Origin: Carettochelys insculpta
Lineage: Eukaryota > Chordata > Testudines > Carettochelyidae
Reading direction: 5' to 3'
NCBI RefSeq assembly: GCF_033958435.1
Contig: NC_134138.1
Coordinates: forward strand, 1,996,001-2,060,000
DNA length: 64,000 nucleotides
Of the stretch, positions 53,125-64,000 are shown in pieces; the first letter of the stretch is position 1; the number at the start of each line of letters is the position of its first letter. Both the position numbers and the translations under genes were made by a program. The notes under the pieces are model-generated. The model was given only the letters and a program-made list of their open reading frames with translations, had not been told where the DNA came from and did not search any database.

Positions 53125-53307
53125 ACATGGTTTTGGTGTAAACTGCATTTTGTACTTGCTGACCCCTGTAACAGGGTCTCAGGCAGAAGGGTAGCCACTG
53201 TGTCTCCTCTCCCCCCCGAGCTGAGCAAAGCGGAAACTGTCAGTAAAGACACATCCGATTTTGGTTTTGCATGTGGCAGGTGGTGGAGGAGGGATGACAT
53301 TATGCTT

Positions 53308-54085
53308 AAAAGAACATAACGGCCATACTGGGTCAGACCAAAGGTCCATCCAGCCCCAAATCCTGTCTGCCGACAGTGGCCAATGCCAGGTGCCCCAGAG
53401 GTAGTGAACCAAACAGGTAACAATCAAGCGATCTCTCTCCAGCCTCTGACTCCCAGAGGCTAGGGACATCATTCATTACCCACCCTGGCTAATAGCCATT
53501 AATGGACCTAACCTCCATGAATTTATCCAGCTCTTGTTTTAAACCCTGTTACAGTCCTGGCCTTCACAGCTTCCTCTGGCCAGGAGTTCCACAGGTTGAC
53601 TGTGCATTGTGTGAAGAATTTCCTTTTTATTTGTTTTAAAGCTGCTGCCCATTAATTTCATTTAGTGTCTTTTAGTTCTGACATTAGGAAAACAGGTAAA
53701 TCTTTTTCCTTGTGCACTTTCTCCACACCACTCATAATTTTATATACCTCTATCGTATCCCACTTAGTCTACTTTTTTCTAAGCTGAAAAGTCCTAGTCT
53801 CTTTAATGTCTCTTCATATGGGATCTGTTTCTAACCCCTAATCATTTTAGTTGCCCCTTTCTGAACCTTTTCGAATGCCAGTATCTCTTTTTTTGAGACG
53901 AGGTGACCACATCTGAATGCAGTATTCAAGATGTGGGTGTAGCATGGTTTTATATCAGGGCAAGACGTGGGTGTAGCATGGTTTTATATAAGGGCATAGT
54001 CTCTGACTTATTCTGTTCCTCTTTTTAATGATTCCTAACATCCTCTTTGCTTTTTTGACTCTTGCACACTGTGTGGATGCCAAGG
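53308..54085 (-). mobile_element. CR1 LINE 3' fragment
   Basis: Minus-strand copy of the same CR1 type as 20373-21231, starting with the GGTCCATCCAGCCC region of its 3' end. Coding is decayed. A 35-bp direct duplication containing GGGTGTAGCATGGTTTTATAT lies at about 53930-53997. Confidence 0.8.
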
Positions 54086-55559
54086 GTTCCTCTGGAAATG
54101 GGTGTAGGTGATACGAGGCAGAGCCAGTGTGATCCCCCACTGCAACGTGTGCAGGAAGGGCCCCTGCCTGGTTCCCTGCCCCTTGGGCTTGGCGGTGCTA
54201 GGTGCCTTCAAGCAGGTCACTGGGGCTGGCACAGGTACCTCTCGGCAGCTTAGTTTAGAACATCTGAACTTACCCATCTGCACCGAGTGCACGGAACAAG
54301 CCTGAGCAAGAGTTGCCTTGGCTCAGGGTGAGTCCTGAGAGGGCTGGGCACAGGCTGGAAGACAGTGAATGAGCCTCCCCCACCTCCCTATGACTTTGGG
54401 CATCCTGAGGAAGATGGGCTAGTGACACCAACTTGCCCCTCCCACCCGTGGTCTCCTGGTGACCACCCCTCATCTTTAGTCCTTGCAGCCAGTTAACGCC
54501 CATACCTCCCTCCCACAGGGTCACCCCTCCATAGCATGGGAAGCCTAGGCCAGGGCTTGGCCCGAGTGGTTATAGAATCCTCCAGGGCAGGGGAGCTGGG
54601 CTCAGGGGCAGAGTACTGTCTTCTACCCTGGTTCCGCATCTCCACTGGTCTGGGCCTACCTTGCCTCTAGCTTTATTCTCAGAGTGTTACCAGCTTGGGG
54701 CAGGAGCTGTCAGTTTGGGGTTTGTCCAGTGCCTTCCCTGATGGGGGAAGGTCCCTGACTGGGGCTCTTGGCTGCTGCTTCGAAGTTAATATTGATAGGG
54801 ATGCCCAAGGTGTGCCCCTGCCCTGCTCTAGCCTGGCTCTGGAAGGGAAATGGTGTCTTGTGGTTACAGTACTGGGCTGGGAGGAAAGCCGGAGGGACAG
54901 GCTGTGAGCCAGGACTTCTAGGTTCTGTTGCTGGCTTGAGGAGGGTTGGATCCTGTTTCCTACACAGCTGAGCCCCAGCGCTGTTATGCTTGTAGGTAGC
55001 TGGGGGGATTTTCTCAGACGGATAAGGGGAGAATGCCACATTTAGTGAGAATACAGCACTGTTATGTTATGCATATAATAAGACATAATTTATTCTCTCT
55101 CTCACACACCCTGTCCTGCGGTTGCTTAGAGTTACCAAAGGTTGTTCGCTCCAATCCATTGGCCAGGTGGATTAGAGGTGAGGATGGAGCCAGGATCTGT
55201 ATAACCGGCGCTATGCTGCGATGTTGAGACGAGAAGAGGAACCCAACCCCGTTGTGGGGCACACATTTTCTATAGCTTTTAGTGCACAGTCTTGGTTCTG
55301 TCCCACTGCCCCAGGCACCATGAGTCCCCAGTCAATGGCAGATGGTTTTCCCCCAGCAGAAGCTGCCCCATCCAGGCGCTAAATATGCTTACTCAGAAAA
55401 GCGTACCCGTGCCCCCACTGCAGCCCGCACCCACTGCCATCCTGGGCAGTGTCAAGCCAAACACCTTGAGTGTGTCACACTCTGCCTGAGCAGAGCACCT
55501 TGCACGTACACTGCCCCCAGCCCAGTGCGCACACTGCACCGGCTCTTACTGCACTGTGA
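54086..55559. other. EXOSC4-GPAA1 intergenic, nothing recognised
   Basis: No gene or clear repeat. Short open frames on both strands have no known domain. Confidence 0.4.
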
Positions 55560-56290
55560 GTGCAGGGCAACTGGCACAAACACCGCCCACCCCACGTGCA
55601 TGCAGCGTTCCCCCTGTGCACACTGCTCTGTGTGTGTGTGTGTGCGTGCACTGCAACTCACAAATAATGCCCCCCCGTGTGCATGCACTGCTCCCTCATG
55701 CACACCTGGTGCACACTGTACCCTGTGCGCGCTGTGCTGTGTGTGTGCGCGCACCCTACAACCTGCACAAACACCGCCCACCCCACGTGCGTGCAGCGCT
55801 CCCCCTGTGCACACTGCTCTGTGTGTGTGTGTGCGTGCGTGCACTGCAACTCACAAATAATGCCCCCCGTGTGCATGCACTGCTCCCTCATGCACACCTG
55901 GTGCACACTGTACCCTGTGCGCGCTGTGCTGTGTGTGTGTGTGCGCACCCTACAACCTGCACAAACACCGCCCACCCCACGTGCGTGCAGCGCTCCCCCT
56001 GTGCACACTGCTCTGTGTGTGTGTGTGCGTGCGTGCACTGCAACTCACAAATAATGCCCCCCGTGTGCATGCACTGCTCCCTCATGCACACCTGGTGCAC
56101 ACTGTACCCTGTGCGCGCTGTGCTGTGTGTGTGTGTGCGCGCACCCTACAACCTGCACAAACACCGCCCACCCCACGTGCGTGCAGCGCTCCCCCTGTGC
56201 ACACTGCGCTGTGCTCTGTGTGTGTGCGCGTGTGTGTGTGCGCGCGCTGCAACCCGCGCAAACTCCGCCCACCCCGTGTGCACGCGCCCT
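55560..56290. repeat. 191-196-bp VNTR just upstream of GPAA1
   Basis: The word CACCGCCCACCCCACGTGC starts at 55581, 55772, 55966 and 56162, with a final diverged unit near 56265. Each unit contains a TG-repeat of variable length and ATGCACACCTGGTGCACAC. The array ends about 185 bp before the GPAA1 start codon. Long open frames across it are artefacts. Confidence 0.9.
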
Positions 56291-56475
56291 TCCCGCGGCG
56301 CTCGGGCGCTTCCGGCGGGGCGGGGATCAGGCCCCGGCCCATCGCACAGCACCGGCGGGGACGGATCGGGCCTGGGGGGGGGGGGGGCCGCTGCCGCGTG
56401 ACGCGGGGGCCGCGGCTGGACTCTCGCTCTTCTCTCCGCAGTGACCCGGGAGCCGCCCCCGCCCCCGCCCCCGCC

Positions 56476-59400
56476 ATGGGGCTGCTGTCGGACCCCCGCC
56501 GCCGGCGAGCGCTGTCCCGCCTCGTCCTGCGCCTCAACACCCCGCTCTGGTCAGTGCCCCCCGGGACCCCCTCCCCGCCCCCCCGCACCGTCCCTCTGCC
56601 CCCCCCCCCGCCGGGACCCCCTCCCCGCCCCCCCCCTCTGCCCCCCGCCGGGACCCCCCTCCCCGCCCCCCCGCGCCGTCCCTCTGCCCCCCCCGCCGGG
56701 ACCCCCTCCCCGCCCCCCCGCGCCGTCCCTCTGCCCCCCGCCGGGACCCCCCTCCCCGCCCCCCCGCACCGTCCCTCTGCCCCCACCGCCGGGACCCCCT
56801 CCCCGCCCCCCCGCGCTGTTCCTCTGCCCCCCCAGGAGCCCTCCCCACCCCCCGTGCCGTCCTTCTGCCCCCCTCCCCGCCCCCCATGCCGTCCCTCTGC
56901 CCCCCCGGGACCTCCCCTCCCCCCGCGCCATCCCTCTGCCCCCCCCCCCCGGGACCCGCCTCCCCGCGCTGTTCCTCTGCCCCCCGGGACCCCCCCCCCC
57001 CGGGATCCCCTCCGCCCCCTGTTCCGTCCCTCTGCCCCCCCCAGGAGCCCTCCCCACCCCCCGTGCCGTCCTTCTGCCCCCCCTCCCCGCCCCCCATGCC
57101 GTCCCTCTGCCCCCCCGGGACCTCCCCTCCCCCCGCGCCGTCCCTCTGCCCCCCCCAGGAGCCCTCCCCACCCCCCGTGCCGTCCTTCTGTCCCCCCTCC
57201 CCGCCCCCCATGCCGTCCCTCTGCCCCCCCCGGGACCTCCCCTCCCCCCGTGCCGTCCCTCTGCCCCCCCCGGGACCCCCCTCCCCTCCCCTCCATGCCG
57301 TCCCTCTGCCCCCCCGGGACCTCCCCTCCCCCCGTGCCGTCCCTCTGCCCCCCCCGGGACCCCCCTCCCCTCCCCCTCCTGTGCTGTTTCTCTGTCCCCA
57401 TTGTCCCTTCATCCCCTCCCGTCCCGTCCCATCCCTCCAGGCACCCATCCTATACCCCTGTCCCCCCGCCGGGACCTCCCCCTCTCCCTCCTGTGCTGTC
57501 CCATCCCTCTGGGTGCCCACCCTGTCCCATTGTCCCTCCGTCCTGTCCGCAGGCAGCACCGCCTCCTCCTGGCTGGACCCAGCCCGCTGGGCCGTGGGCT
57601 TTGAGCCTGGTAGTGCCAGGTGCTGCACCCCCCAGAGCCCAGCTGGGCTCACAGCCACAGACCTCCCTCGCCACTGCTCCTGGGCCCTCCTGTTGAACCT
57701 GACCCCTCTCCCGGGCGGGGAGCAACCTGGGGTTTCACCCCCTTGTCTCCTGTCTGCAGCATCCTCAGTTACCTGGCTGGGCTGGGCTGGTTCCTGGGCC
57801 TGGCCTCCCCGCCCTTCACCCTGCGCACCTACATGTCGGAGAACGCCATGGGCTCCACCATGGTGGAGGAGCAGTTCGCGTTGGGCGAGAGGGCGCTCTC
57901 CTACGCCCGCGAGTTCGCCGGCCACAAGAAGAAGGTGGGGTGAGTTCACGCCCTTCGCCCCACCCAGGGCACAGGCCAAGCACCTCTCTGGGGGGGCCAC
58001 GGCTCTCCAGCTGCCTTTATCGTGAAGAGGGGCGTGCTGGAGTGGAGCACGGCATGCTGGGAGTTGTAGTCTGTGGTGCTGATGGAGGGGGACCCTTGGG
58101 CCTGCGCTGGGTACCTCTGCCCAGAAGGCAGGGCAGTGGCACCATGTTAGGTGGCGCATGGTGAGTATGTGCCCGTGGGCGGAGCAGGCGCCCTGCGGCC
58201 CTGGGTAGTAGGATCTGGGGTTCATTGGGCTCTAAAGCTGCCGCTCCTGGGCAAGGGGGCCCCGTTCCAGCCCTCACTGGTCCTGTCTGCTTTCCCAGGG
58301 GCATCCCCGTGGCCTGGCTGGAGAAGACCATGTGGAACCTGGGCCTGGAGGTGTATAAGCAGCCCTTCTCCCGCACGCTGCCCTTCCCTGACGAGACACG
58401 CGAGCGATACGTACGTGCCAGCCTGGGGGCGGGCAGCAGCCCTGGGAGGAGAGATGTGATGCCTGTGGGCTGGCGCCTCCCCACAGAGCCTTGGGGCATC
58501 TCAGGTTTCTGCTCCCCCCCTCGCACCCAAGCCGTGCGTGCTGACCGGTCACTCTGGTCACAGAAGAGAGAGAACCAAAGGGGAGGACAGATGGCTCGTG
58601 GGGGGCCGTGGCTGGGCGCAGGGCAAAGGCAGCAACCGGGCCGGCTCGCTACGGGCGGCTCTGCGCCCAGCCCCCACCCGCTCTCCGGTGCCGGGCGCCC
58701 CCACCCAGCTCTGCGCCCAGCCCCCACCCTCTCTGCAGTGCTGGGCGCCCCCACCCGCTCTCCAGTGCCGGGCGCCCCCACCCAGCTCTGCACCCAGCCC
58801 CCACCCGCTCTCCAGTGCCGGGCGCCCCCACCCGCTCTGCACCCAGCCCCCACCCGCGCTCCAGTACCGGGCGCCCCCACCCAGCTCTGCACCCAGCCCC
58901 CACCCGCTCTCCAGTGCCGGGCGCCCCCACCCGCTCTGCACCCAGCCCCCACCCAGCTCTGCGCCCAGCCCCCACCCGCTCTCCAGTGCCGGGCGCCCCC
59001 ACCCGCTCTGCACCCAGCCCCCACCCGCGCTCCAGTGCCGGGCGCCCCCACCCGCGCTCCAGTGCCGGGCACCCCCACCCAGCTCTGCACCCAGCCCCCA
59101 CCCGCTCTCCAGTGCCGGGCGCCCCCACCCGCTCTGCACCCAGCCCCCACCCGCGCTCCAGTGCCGGGCATCCCCACCCAGCTCTGCACCCAGCCCCCAC
59201 CCGCGCTCCAGTGCCGGGCGCCCCCACCCACTCTCCAGTGCCGGGCACCCCCACCCAGCTCTGCGCCCAGCCCCCACCCGCGCTCCAGTGCCGGGCGCCC
59301 CCACCCGCGCTCCAGTGCCGGGCGCCCCCACCCAGCTCTGCAGTGCCGGGCGCCCCCACCCAGCTCTGCAGTGCCGGGCGCCCCCACCCACTCTCCAGTG

Positions 59401-62400
59401 CCGGGCACCCCCACCCAGCTCTGCGCCCAGCCCCCACCCGCTCTCCAGTGCCGGGCGCCCCCACCCGTTCTCCAGTGCCAGATGCCCCCACCCAGCTCTG
59501 CACCCAGCCCCCACCCACTCTCCAGTGCCGGGCGCCCCCACCCAGCTCTGCACCCAGCCCCCACCCACTCTCCAGTGCCGGGCGCCCCCACCCAGCTCTG
59601 CACCCAGCCCCCACCCGCTCTCCAGTGCCGGGCACCCCCACCCAGCTCTGCGCCCAGCCCCCACCCGCTCTCCAGTGCCGGGCGCCCCCACCCAGCTCTG
59701 CACCCAGCCCCCACCCTCTCTGCAGTGCCGGGCGCCCCCACCCAGCTCTGCGCCCAGCCCCCACCCGCTCTCCAGTGCCGGGCGCCCCCACCCAGCTCTG
59801 CACCCAGCCCCCACCCTCTCTGCAGTGCTGGGCGCCCCCACCCGCTCTCCAGTGCCGGGCGCCCACACCCAGCTCTGCGCCCAGCCCCCACCCGCTCTCC
59901 AGTGCCGGGCGCCCCCACCCGCTCTGCACCCAGCCCCCACCCGCTCTCCTGTGCCGGGCGCCCCCACCCGCTCTCCAGTGCCAGATGCCCACAGCCAGCT
60001 CTGCACCCAGCCCCCACCCGCTCTCCTGTGCCGGGCGCCCCCTGCTCTGGGCCCTTCCTTGGCAGACACCAGGGTGCTGGGTTTGGCTTGGGGTGGGACA
60101 AAGCTCCTTCCAGGGCTTGGCCCGCAGTGGGTGGGGCTGGCTCCGTCTGAGCCCCAGTTCCCTCCAGCAGATGGTGAAGGGCACGAATGTGTACGGGATC
60201 CTCCGGGCCCCACGGGCAGCCAGTACGGAGTCCTTGGTCCTGAGTGTGCCCTGCAGCCCTGGGCAGCACAACAGCCAGGCCGTGGGGCTCATGCTGGCCT
60301 TGGCCGCCTACTTCCGGGGTGAGTGAGTGTGCGCCGGGGGCAGGGGAGGTGCAGGGAGCTGCCAGGGCAGGCGCACCCACGTGGAGCTCAGGCGTACGCC
60401 TGCGTGAGCCAGGACTCTGCGTGACCCACTGAGGGCGGTTCCTGGGGCTGTATCAAGTCCCCCCCAGGGCTTGCTGAGGGGAGTTCCCAGCGCTGTATCA
60501 TGACCCCCCAGAGCTCAGTGAGAGTGGTTCCTGGGGCTGTATCAAGGCCCCCCTGGGCTCAGTGAGGGCGCTCCCGGGGCTGTACCAGGTGCCCGGTGGG
60601 GGGCGCTCCCGGGGCTGTACCAGGTCCTGGTGGTGGTGGTGGGGGGCTCCCGGGGCTGTACCAGGTCCTGGTGGTGGTGGGGGGCTCCCGGGGCTGTACC
60701 AGGTGCCCATGAGGGGGGCTGTCGGGCTGGGCAGTGGTCAGCTCAGACTGACGAGTGCAGGATGCAGAGCAGAGAGGTTCCTGCCATGTACACAGACCCT
60801 CCCAGGGGCCCAGCAAGTTACCCTGGGCTGCCAGTTGCCCAGTGCAGGATGGGTGTGGGCTGTAACGTGCCGTGCGTATGCAGGCGGGTGTGTGGCCCTG
60901 GGGGCTGGCCGGCCTGGTCCTCACCAACAGGGCCGGGCTCCTCTGCTTGCAGGTCAGATTTACTGGGCCAAGGACATCATCTTCCTGGTGAACGAGCACG
61001 ACCTGATCGGCATGGAGGCCTGGCTGGAGGCCTACCACAACGTCAACATCACTGGTGAGAGCAGCAGGCGGGCAGGGCGGGGTGCTCTGTGCCAGCCCGG
61101 CCCAGCGCCCACGCGCTCCCCTAGCAGCCCCCGCTGGGGGTCGGCGTGGCTCTGAGCGTTTGCTGTGCCTGCAGAGGTGCACTCCTCGGGCGTGCTAGGC
61201 CGGGCCGGGGCCATCCAGGCGGCCATGGCGCTGGAGCTGAGCAGCGACGTCATCACCAGCTTCGACGTGGCCGTGGAGGGGCTGAACGGGCAGCTGCCCA
61301 ACCTGGACCTGGTCAACCTCTTCTACGCCTTCTGCCAGAAGAACAGGCTGCTCTGCACCCTGCAGGGCAAGGTGGGAGCTGGGGGGGGCAGCATACCCGG
61401 GGGAGGTGAGAGCTGGCAGAGGGGCTGGCGCCCCCAGGGCACAGTGAGAGCCGGGGTGGGGGTGAAGGGGCTGGTCCCCCAGGGCACAGTGAGAGCCGAG
61501 GAGGTGAAGGGGTTGGCGCCCCCCAGGGCACAGTGAGAGCCGGGGTGTGTGTGATGGGGTTCAGGGGTCCCCCTGCACTGCACCCCGTCCGCTGGCAGGA
61601 TTGACTCTCACTCAGCAGGTACAACAGCAGGTTTATTAGGCAACAGATGCCCAGTTTCTCACAGAAGCGACAGTACAGCAGCCAGAGACAGCCCTTCCAA
61701 CCCGTCCTGGGGAGAAGACCCCGAGGGGTGCCCCTCTGGGGTGTAGCTTTCCCCCTCCTCAGGCTGGCTGCCTTCCAGCTCTCCCTTTTCCTAGCCTCTA
61801 ACTGCCACCCCCCCCCGATTCAAAACCCAGCTCAGCTCCTCCCTGCTCTTTGTTCAGGCAGAGGTGTTACTTGCCAGTTGTAGCCCCAGGGTCATCCTTA
61901 GCCACTGGGAGCTGCTCTGCTTGCCTCAGACATCCAGCCTGACTCACACACGCACTCCCCCTACTTCATCACAGGGGGTGAAGGGGCTGGCGCCCCCAGG
62001 GCACAGTGACAGCCGGGGGATGGGCTTCCCGCCCAGGCGAGGTGAAGGCAGGTTTCTGTCCCAGCTGGGCTCTTCTCCCTGCCGGTTTCTTCCAGCCCCC
62101 TGCCCCGTTGCTCCTGACTGCACCCCCCAGCCCCACCCTCGGGGCTCTTGCCCCCAGCTGGGGGTGGGGCCCTGACCTCTGTGCCCTGCAGCTGCAGCAC
62201 ACGGACTGGGACACACTGCCGGCCTACCTGCACAGCCTGCAGACCCTGCTGCTGATGGTGCTGAAGCAGGGCTCCGGCCGGCCCCAGGGCGCCCACGGCC
62301 TCTTCCTGCGCTACCACGTCGAGGCCATCACCGTGCGCGGCATCAACAGCTTCCGGCAGTACAAGTACGACATGAGCATCGTGGGCAAGTGAGTGTTGCC

Positions 62401-63395
62401 CCGTGGGCAGGGCCGGCTCAGGGGGGCCCCACTGCCCCAGCAGGCAGAGCCGGGAGGGGAGGGGGGCTGTGGGTCAGGGTGAGAAGCCCCTGCTGGGCTG
62501 CACTGCGCTGTGGGGGGGATGGGGGGCTGTGGGTCAGGGTGAAAAGCCCCTGCTGGGCTGCACTGCGCTGGGGGGGGGGGGGGGGCTGTGGGTCAGGGTG
62601 AGAAGCCCCCACTGGGCTGCGCTGGGGGGCGGGATGGGGGGCTGTGGGTCAGGGTGAGAAGCCCCCACTGGGCTGCGCTGGGGGGCGGGATGGGGGGCTG
62701 TGGGTCAGGGTGAGAAGCCCCCACTGGGCTGCGCTGGGGGGCGGGATGGGGGGCTGTGGGTCAGGGTGAGGTGCCCCCACTGGGCTGCGCTGGAGGGTGG
62801 GATGGGGGGCTGTGGGTCAGGGTGAGGAGCCCCCGCTGGGTGGCGCTGCGCTGAGGGGCGGGATGGGGGCTGTGGGTCAGGGTGAGGAGCCCCCGCTGGG
62901 CGGCGCTGCGCTGAGGGGCGGGATGGGGGCTGTGGGTCAGGGTGAGGAGCCCCCACTGGGCGGCGCTGCGCTGGGGGGTGGGATGCAGGGAGCTCCTGGT
63001 CAGGTCGGAAGGGTGCTGGCCCAGCGCAGTGTGGGGGCTGGGCCTGCCCTCCCCCCCCCCATTCTCTGCCACGGGCGGCCGGCCGGGCGAGCACCTGCCC
63101 TGCTGAGGTCCCAGCCCCGCAGGACGCTGGAGGGGATGTTCCGCAAGCTGAACAACCTGCTGGAGCGCCTGCACCAGTCCTACTTCTTCTACCTGCTGCC
63201 CTCGCTGGCGCGCTTCGTCTCCATCGGCGTCTACATGCCGGCCTTCGGCTGCCTCGTCCTCAGCCTCGTCCTCAAGATATCCCGGGGGCTGGCACAGAGG
63301 GGCGTCCACAGCCCCACCAGTGCCTCAGCCCAGCCCAAGTCCCCGCGAGGGGCAGCGCCTGGCTCTGGGGTGGGGGAGGAACGTCCCATGGCCAG
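56476..63395 (+). CDS. GPAA1: GPAA1, GPI transamidase subunit (3' end beyond window)
   Basis: Eight coding exons: 56476-56549, 57760-57939, 58299-58410, 60171-60318, 60953-61054, 61175-61371, 62192-62388 and 63123-about 63395. Splice sites are GT-AG and phases agree throughout. About 427 of some 620 expected residues are present. Landmarks: start [20 protein letters not shown]; a first membrane helix [99 protein letters not shown]. Exon 8 opens the C-terminal multi-membrane part ([17 protein letters not shown]). The lumenal domain is M28-peptidase-like. In the ER membrane GPAA1 works with PIGK, PIGT, PIGS and PIGU to attach GPI anchors to proteins. The last donor (63396) is tentative because a minisatellite follows. 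Confidence 0.95.
56550..57400. repeat. C-rich minisatellite in GPAA1 intron 1
   Basis: Imperfect repeats of CCGTCCCTCTGCCCCCC followed by GGGACCCCC(T)CCCCGCCCCCC fill most of the intron. The complement is G-rich with quadruplex potential. The open frames of 200-590 codons here are proline- or glycine-rich artefacts. Confidence 0.85.
58655..60045. repeat. 22+28-bp composite minisatellite in GPAA1 intron 3
   Basis: Two words, CTCTGCACCCAGCCCCCACC(CG) of 22 bp and CTCTCCAGTGCCGGGCGCCC plus eight bases of 28 bp, alternate in varying order for about 1.4 kb. Where they strictly alternate the period is 50 bp (for example 59541 to 59591). All long open frames across it, in several frames on both strands, are artefacts. 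Confidence 0.9.
61550..61973 (-). repeat. solo Gmr1-type LTR in GPAA1 intron 6
   Basis: 424 bp starting TGTGATGGGG and ending TTCATCACA, close to the LTRs at 30645 and 36085. No internal sequence, so it is a product of LTR-LTR recombination. The intron around it is itself repetitive (GAGAGCCGGGGTG words), so a clear 5-bp duplication is not seen. Confidence 0.85.
62460..62990. repeat. about 60-bp minisatellite in GPAA1 intron 7
   Basis: Units containing GCTGTGGGTCAGGGTGAG and CCCC(A/G)CTGGGC recur about nine times. Unit length is near 60 bp with small changes. Confidence 0.85.
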
Positions 63396-64000
63396 GTGGG
63401 GGGCAGCGCGGGGTCCTATGGGGGGCTCACTCATGGGAGGGGGCAGCACCTGGCTCAGGTGGGGGGCAGCGCGGGGTCCCATGCGGGGTTTGCTCAGGGG
63501 AGGGGGCAGCACCTGGCTCAGGTGGGGGGCAGCGCGGGGTCCCATGGGGGGCTCACTCAGGGGAGGGGGCAGCGCCTGGCTCAGGTGGGGGGCAGCGCGG
63601 GGTCCCATGGGGGGCTCACTCAGGGGAGGGGGCAGCGCCTGGCTCAGGTGGGGGGGCAGCGCGGGGTCCCATGGGGGGCTCACTCATAGGAGGGGGCAGC
63701 GCCTGGCTCAGGTGCGGGGGCAGCGCGGGGTCCCATGGGGGGCTCACTCGGGGGAGGGGGCAGCGCCTGGCTCAGGTGGGGGGCAGCGCGGGGTCCCATG
63801 CGGGGTTTGCTCAGGGGAGGGGGCAGCGCCTGGCTCAGGTGGGGGGGCAGCGCGGGGTCCCATGGGGGGCTCACTCAGGGGAGGGGGCAGCGCCTGGCTC
63901 AGGTGGGGGGCAGCGCGGGGTCCCATGGGGGGCTCACTCGGGGGAGGGGGCAGCGCCTGGCTCAGGTGGGGGGCAGCGCGGGGTCCCATGGGGGGCTCAC
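63396..64000. repeat. about 62-bp minisatellite after GPAA1 exon 8
   Basis: Units containing GCAGCGCGGGGTCCCATG, GGGGGCTCACTC and GCAGCGCCTGGCTCAG recur nine or more times to the window end. The array probably lies in intron 8. Confidence 0.85.

Noticed and set aside
56082..58225. Pro- or Gly-rich open frames of 280-590 codons around GPAA1 exons 1-2
   Set aside because: Produced by C-rich intron repeats and by the upstream VNTR; no domain and no start context.
58655..60045. CRISPR-like look of regularly spaced repeats
   Set aside because: The units are contiguous with no unique spacers, the host is a vertebrate, and there are no cas genes.
58017..60380. Open frames of 547-787 codons on both strands
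   Set aside because: They cross the intron 3 minisatellite in several frames at once. They are repeats of a few proline- or glycine-rich words, and exon-quality conservation is confined to the GPAA1 frame.
1..64000. tRNA, rRNA or microRNA genes
   Set aside because: No cloverleaf with A and B boxes or other convincing RNA gene was noticed by eye; a covariance-model scan would be needed to exclude small ones.

Overview
The window is vertebrate nuclear DNA, most likely from a turtle. A softshell or pig-nosed turtle relative is possible but cannot be settled by eye. Evidence for this is the mix of CR1 LINEs, Penelope-like elements (PLEs), Gmr1-like and PNMA-type Ty3/Gypsy elements, DIRS elements, hAT elements, and PIF/Harbinger elements with TTCGAA-rich ends. 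The two host genes, EXOSC4 and GPAA1, are adjacent in the same order as in other amniotes. Their part of the window is very GC-rich and full of minisatellites, as is typical of a small GC-rich chromosome.

Layout: 1-49.5 kb is a nested repeat graveyard with no supported host gene. (i) 1.27-8.18 kb: a minus-strand Gmr1-type LTR element flanked by AGGGG, split by a head-to-head Penelope composite flanked by a 15-bp duplication. (ii) 8.73-9.31 kb: a palindromic PLE derivative. (iii) 9.56-23.38 kb: an ERV-like LTR split by a complete but decayed Gypsy element with a PNMA-type gag and a tRNA-Pro primer site. The 5' LTR of that Gypsy was hit by an autonomous two-gene Harbinger and, next to it, a Harbinger MITE. 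Its 3' LTR was hit by a CR1 and carries a 74-bp minisatellite. (iv) 24.4-30.4 kb: a minus-strand DIRS-like element split by a solo LTR and another Harbinger MITE. (v) 30.4-39.0 kb: a minus-strand PLE split by a near-complete Gmr1-like element (integrase before reverse transcriptase, SCAN-like gag) and by another copy of the ERV-like LTR. (vi) 39-49.5 kb: hAT MITEs, integrase-like fragments, PLE pieces, an RTE-like LINE and CR1s in both orientations.

49.5-64 kb is the gene-bearing part. It has a CpG-rich promoter region with a 285-bp duplication, then EXOSC4 (3 exons, 245 codons, complete). A CR1 and a 190-bp-period VNTR follow, then GPAA1 (8 exons, with the 3' end beyond the window). Four of GPAA1's introns contain minisatellites and one contains a solo Gmr1-type LTR.

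EXOSC4 is a core subunit of the RNA exosome. GPAA1 is a subunit of the ER GPI transamidase. They are neighbours but act in unrelated pathways. No bacterial-type operon, CRISPR array or new defence system is present. The most interesting content is the mobile elements: the two-gene Harbinger, the PNMA-gag retrotransposon, the Gmr1-like element and the inverted Penelope composite.
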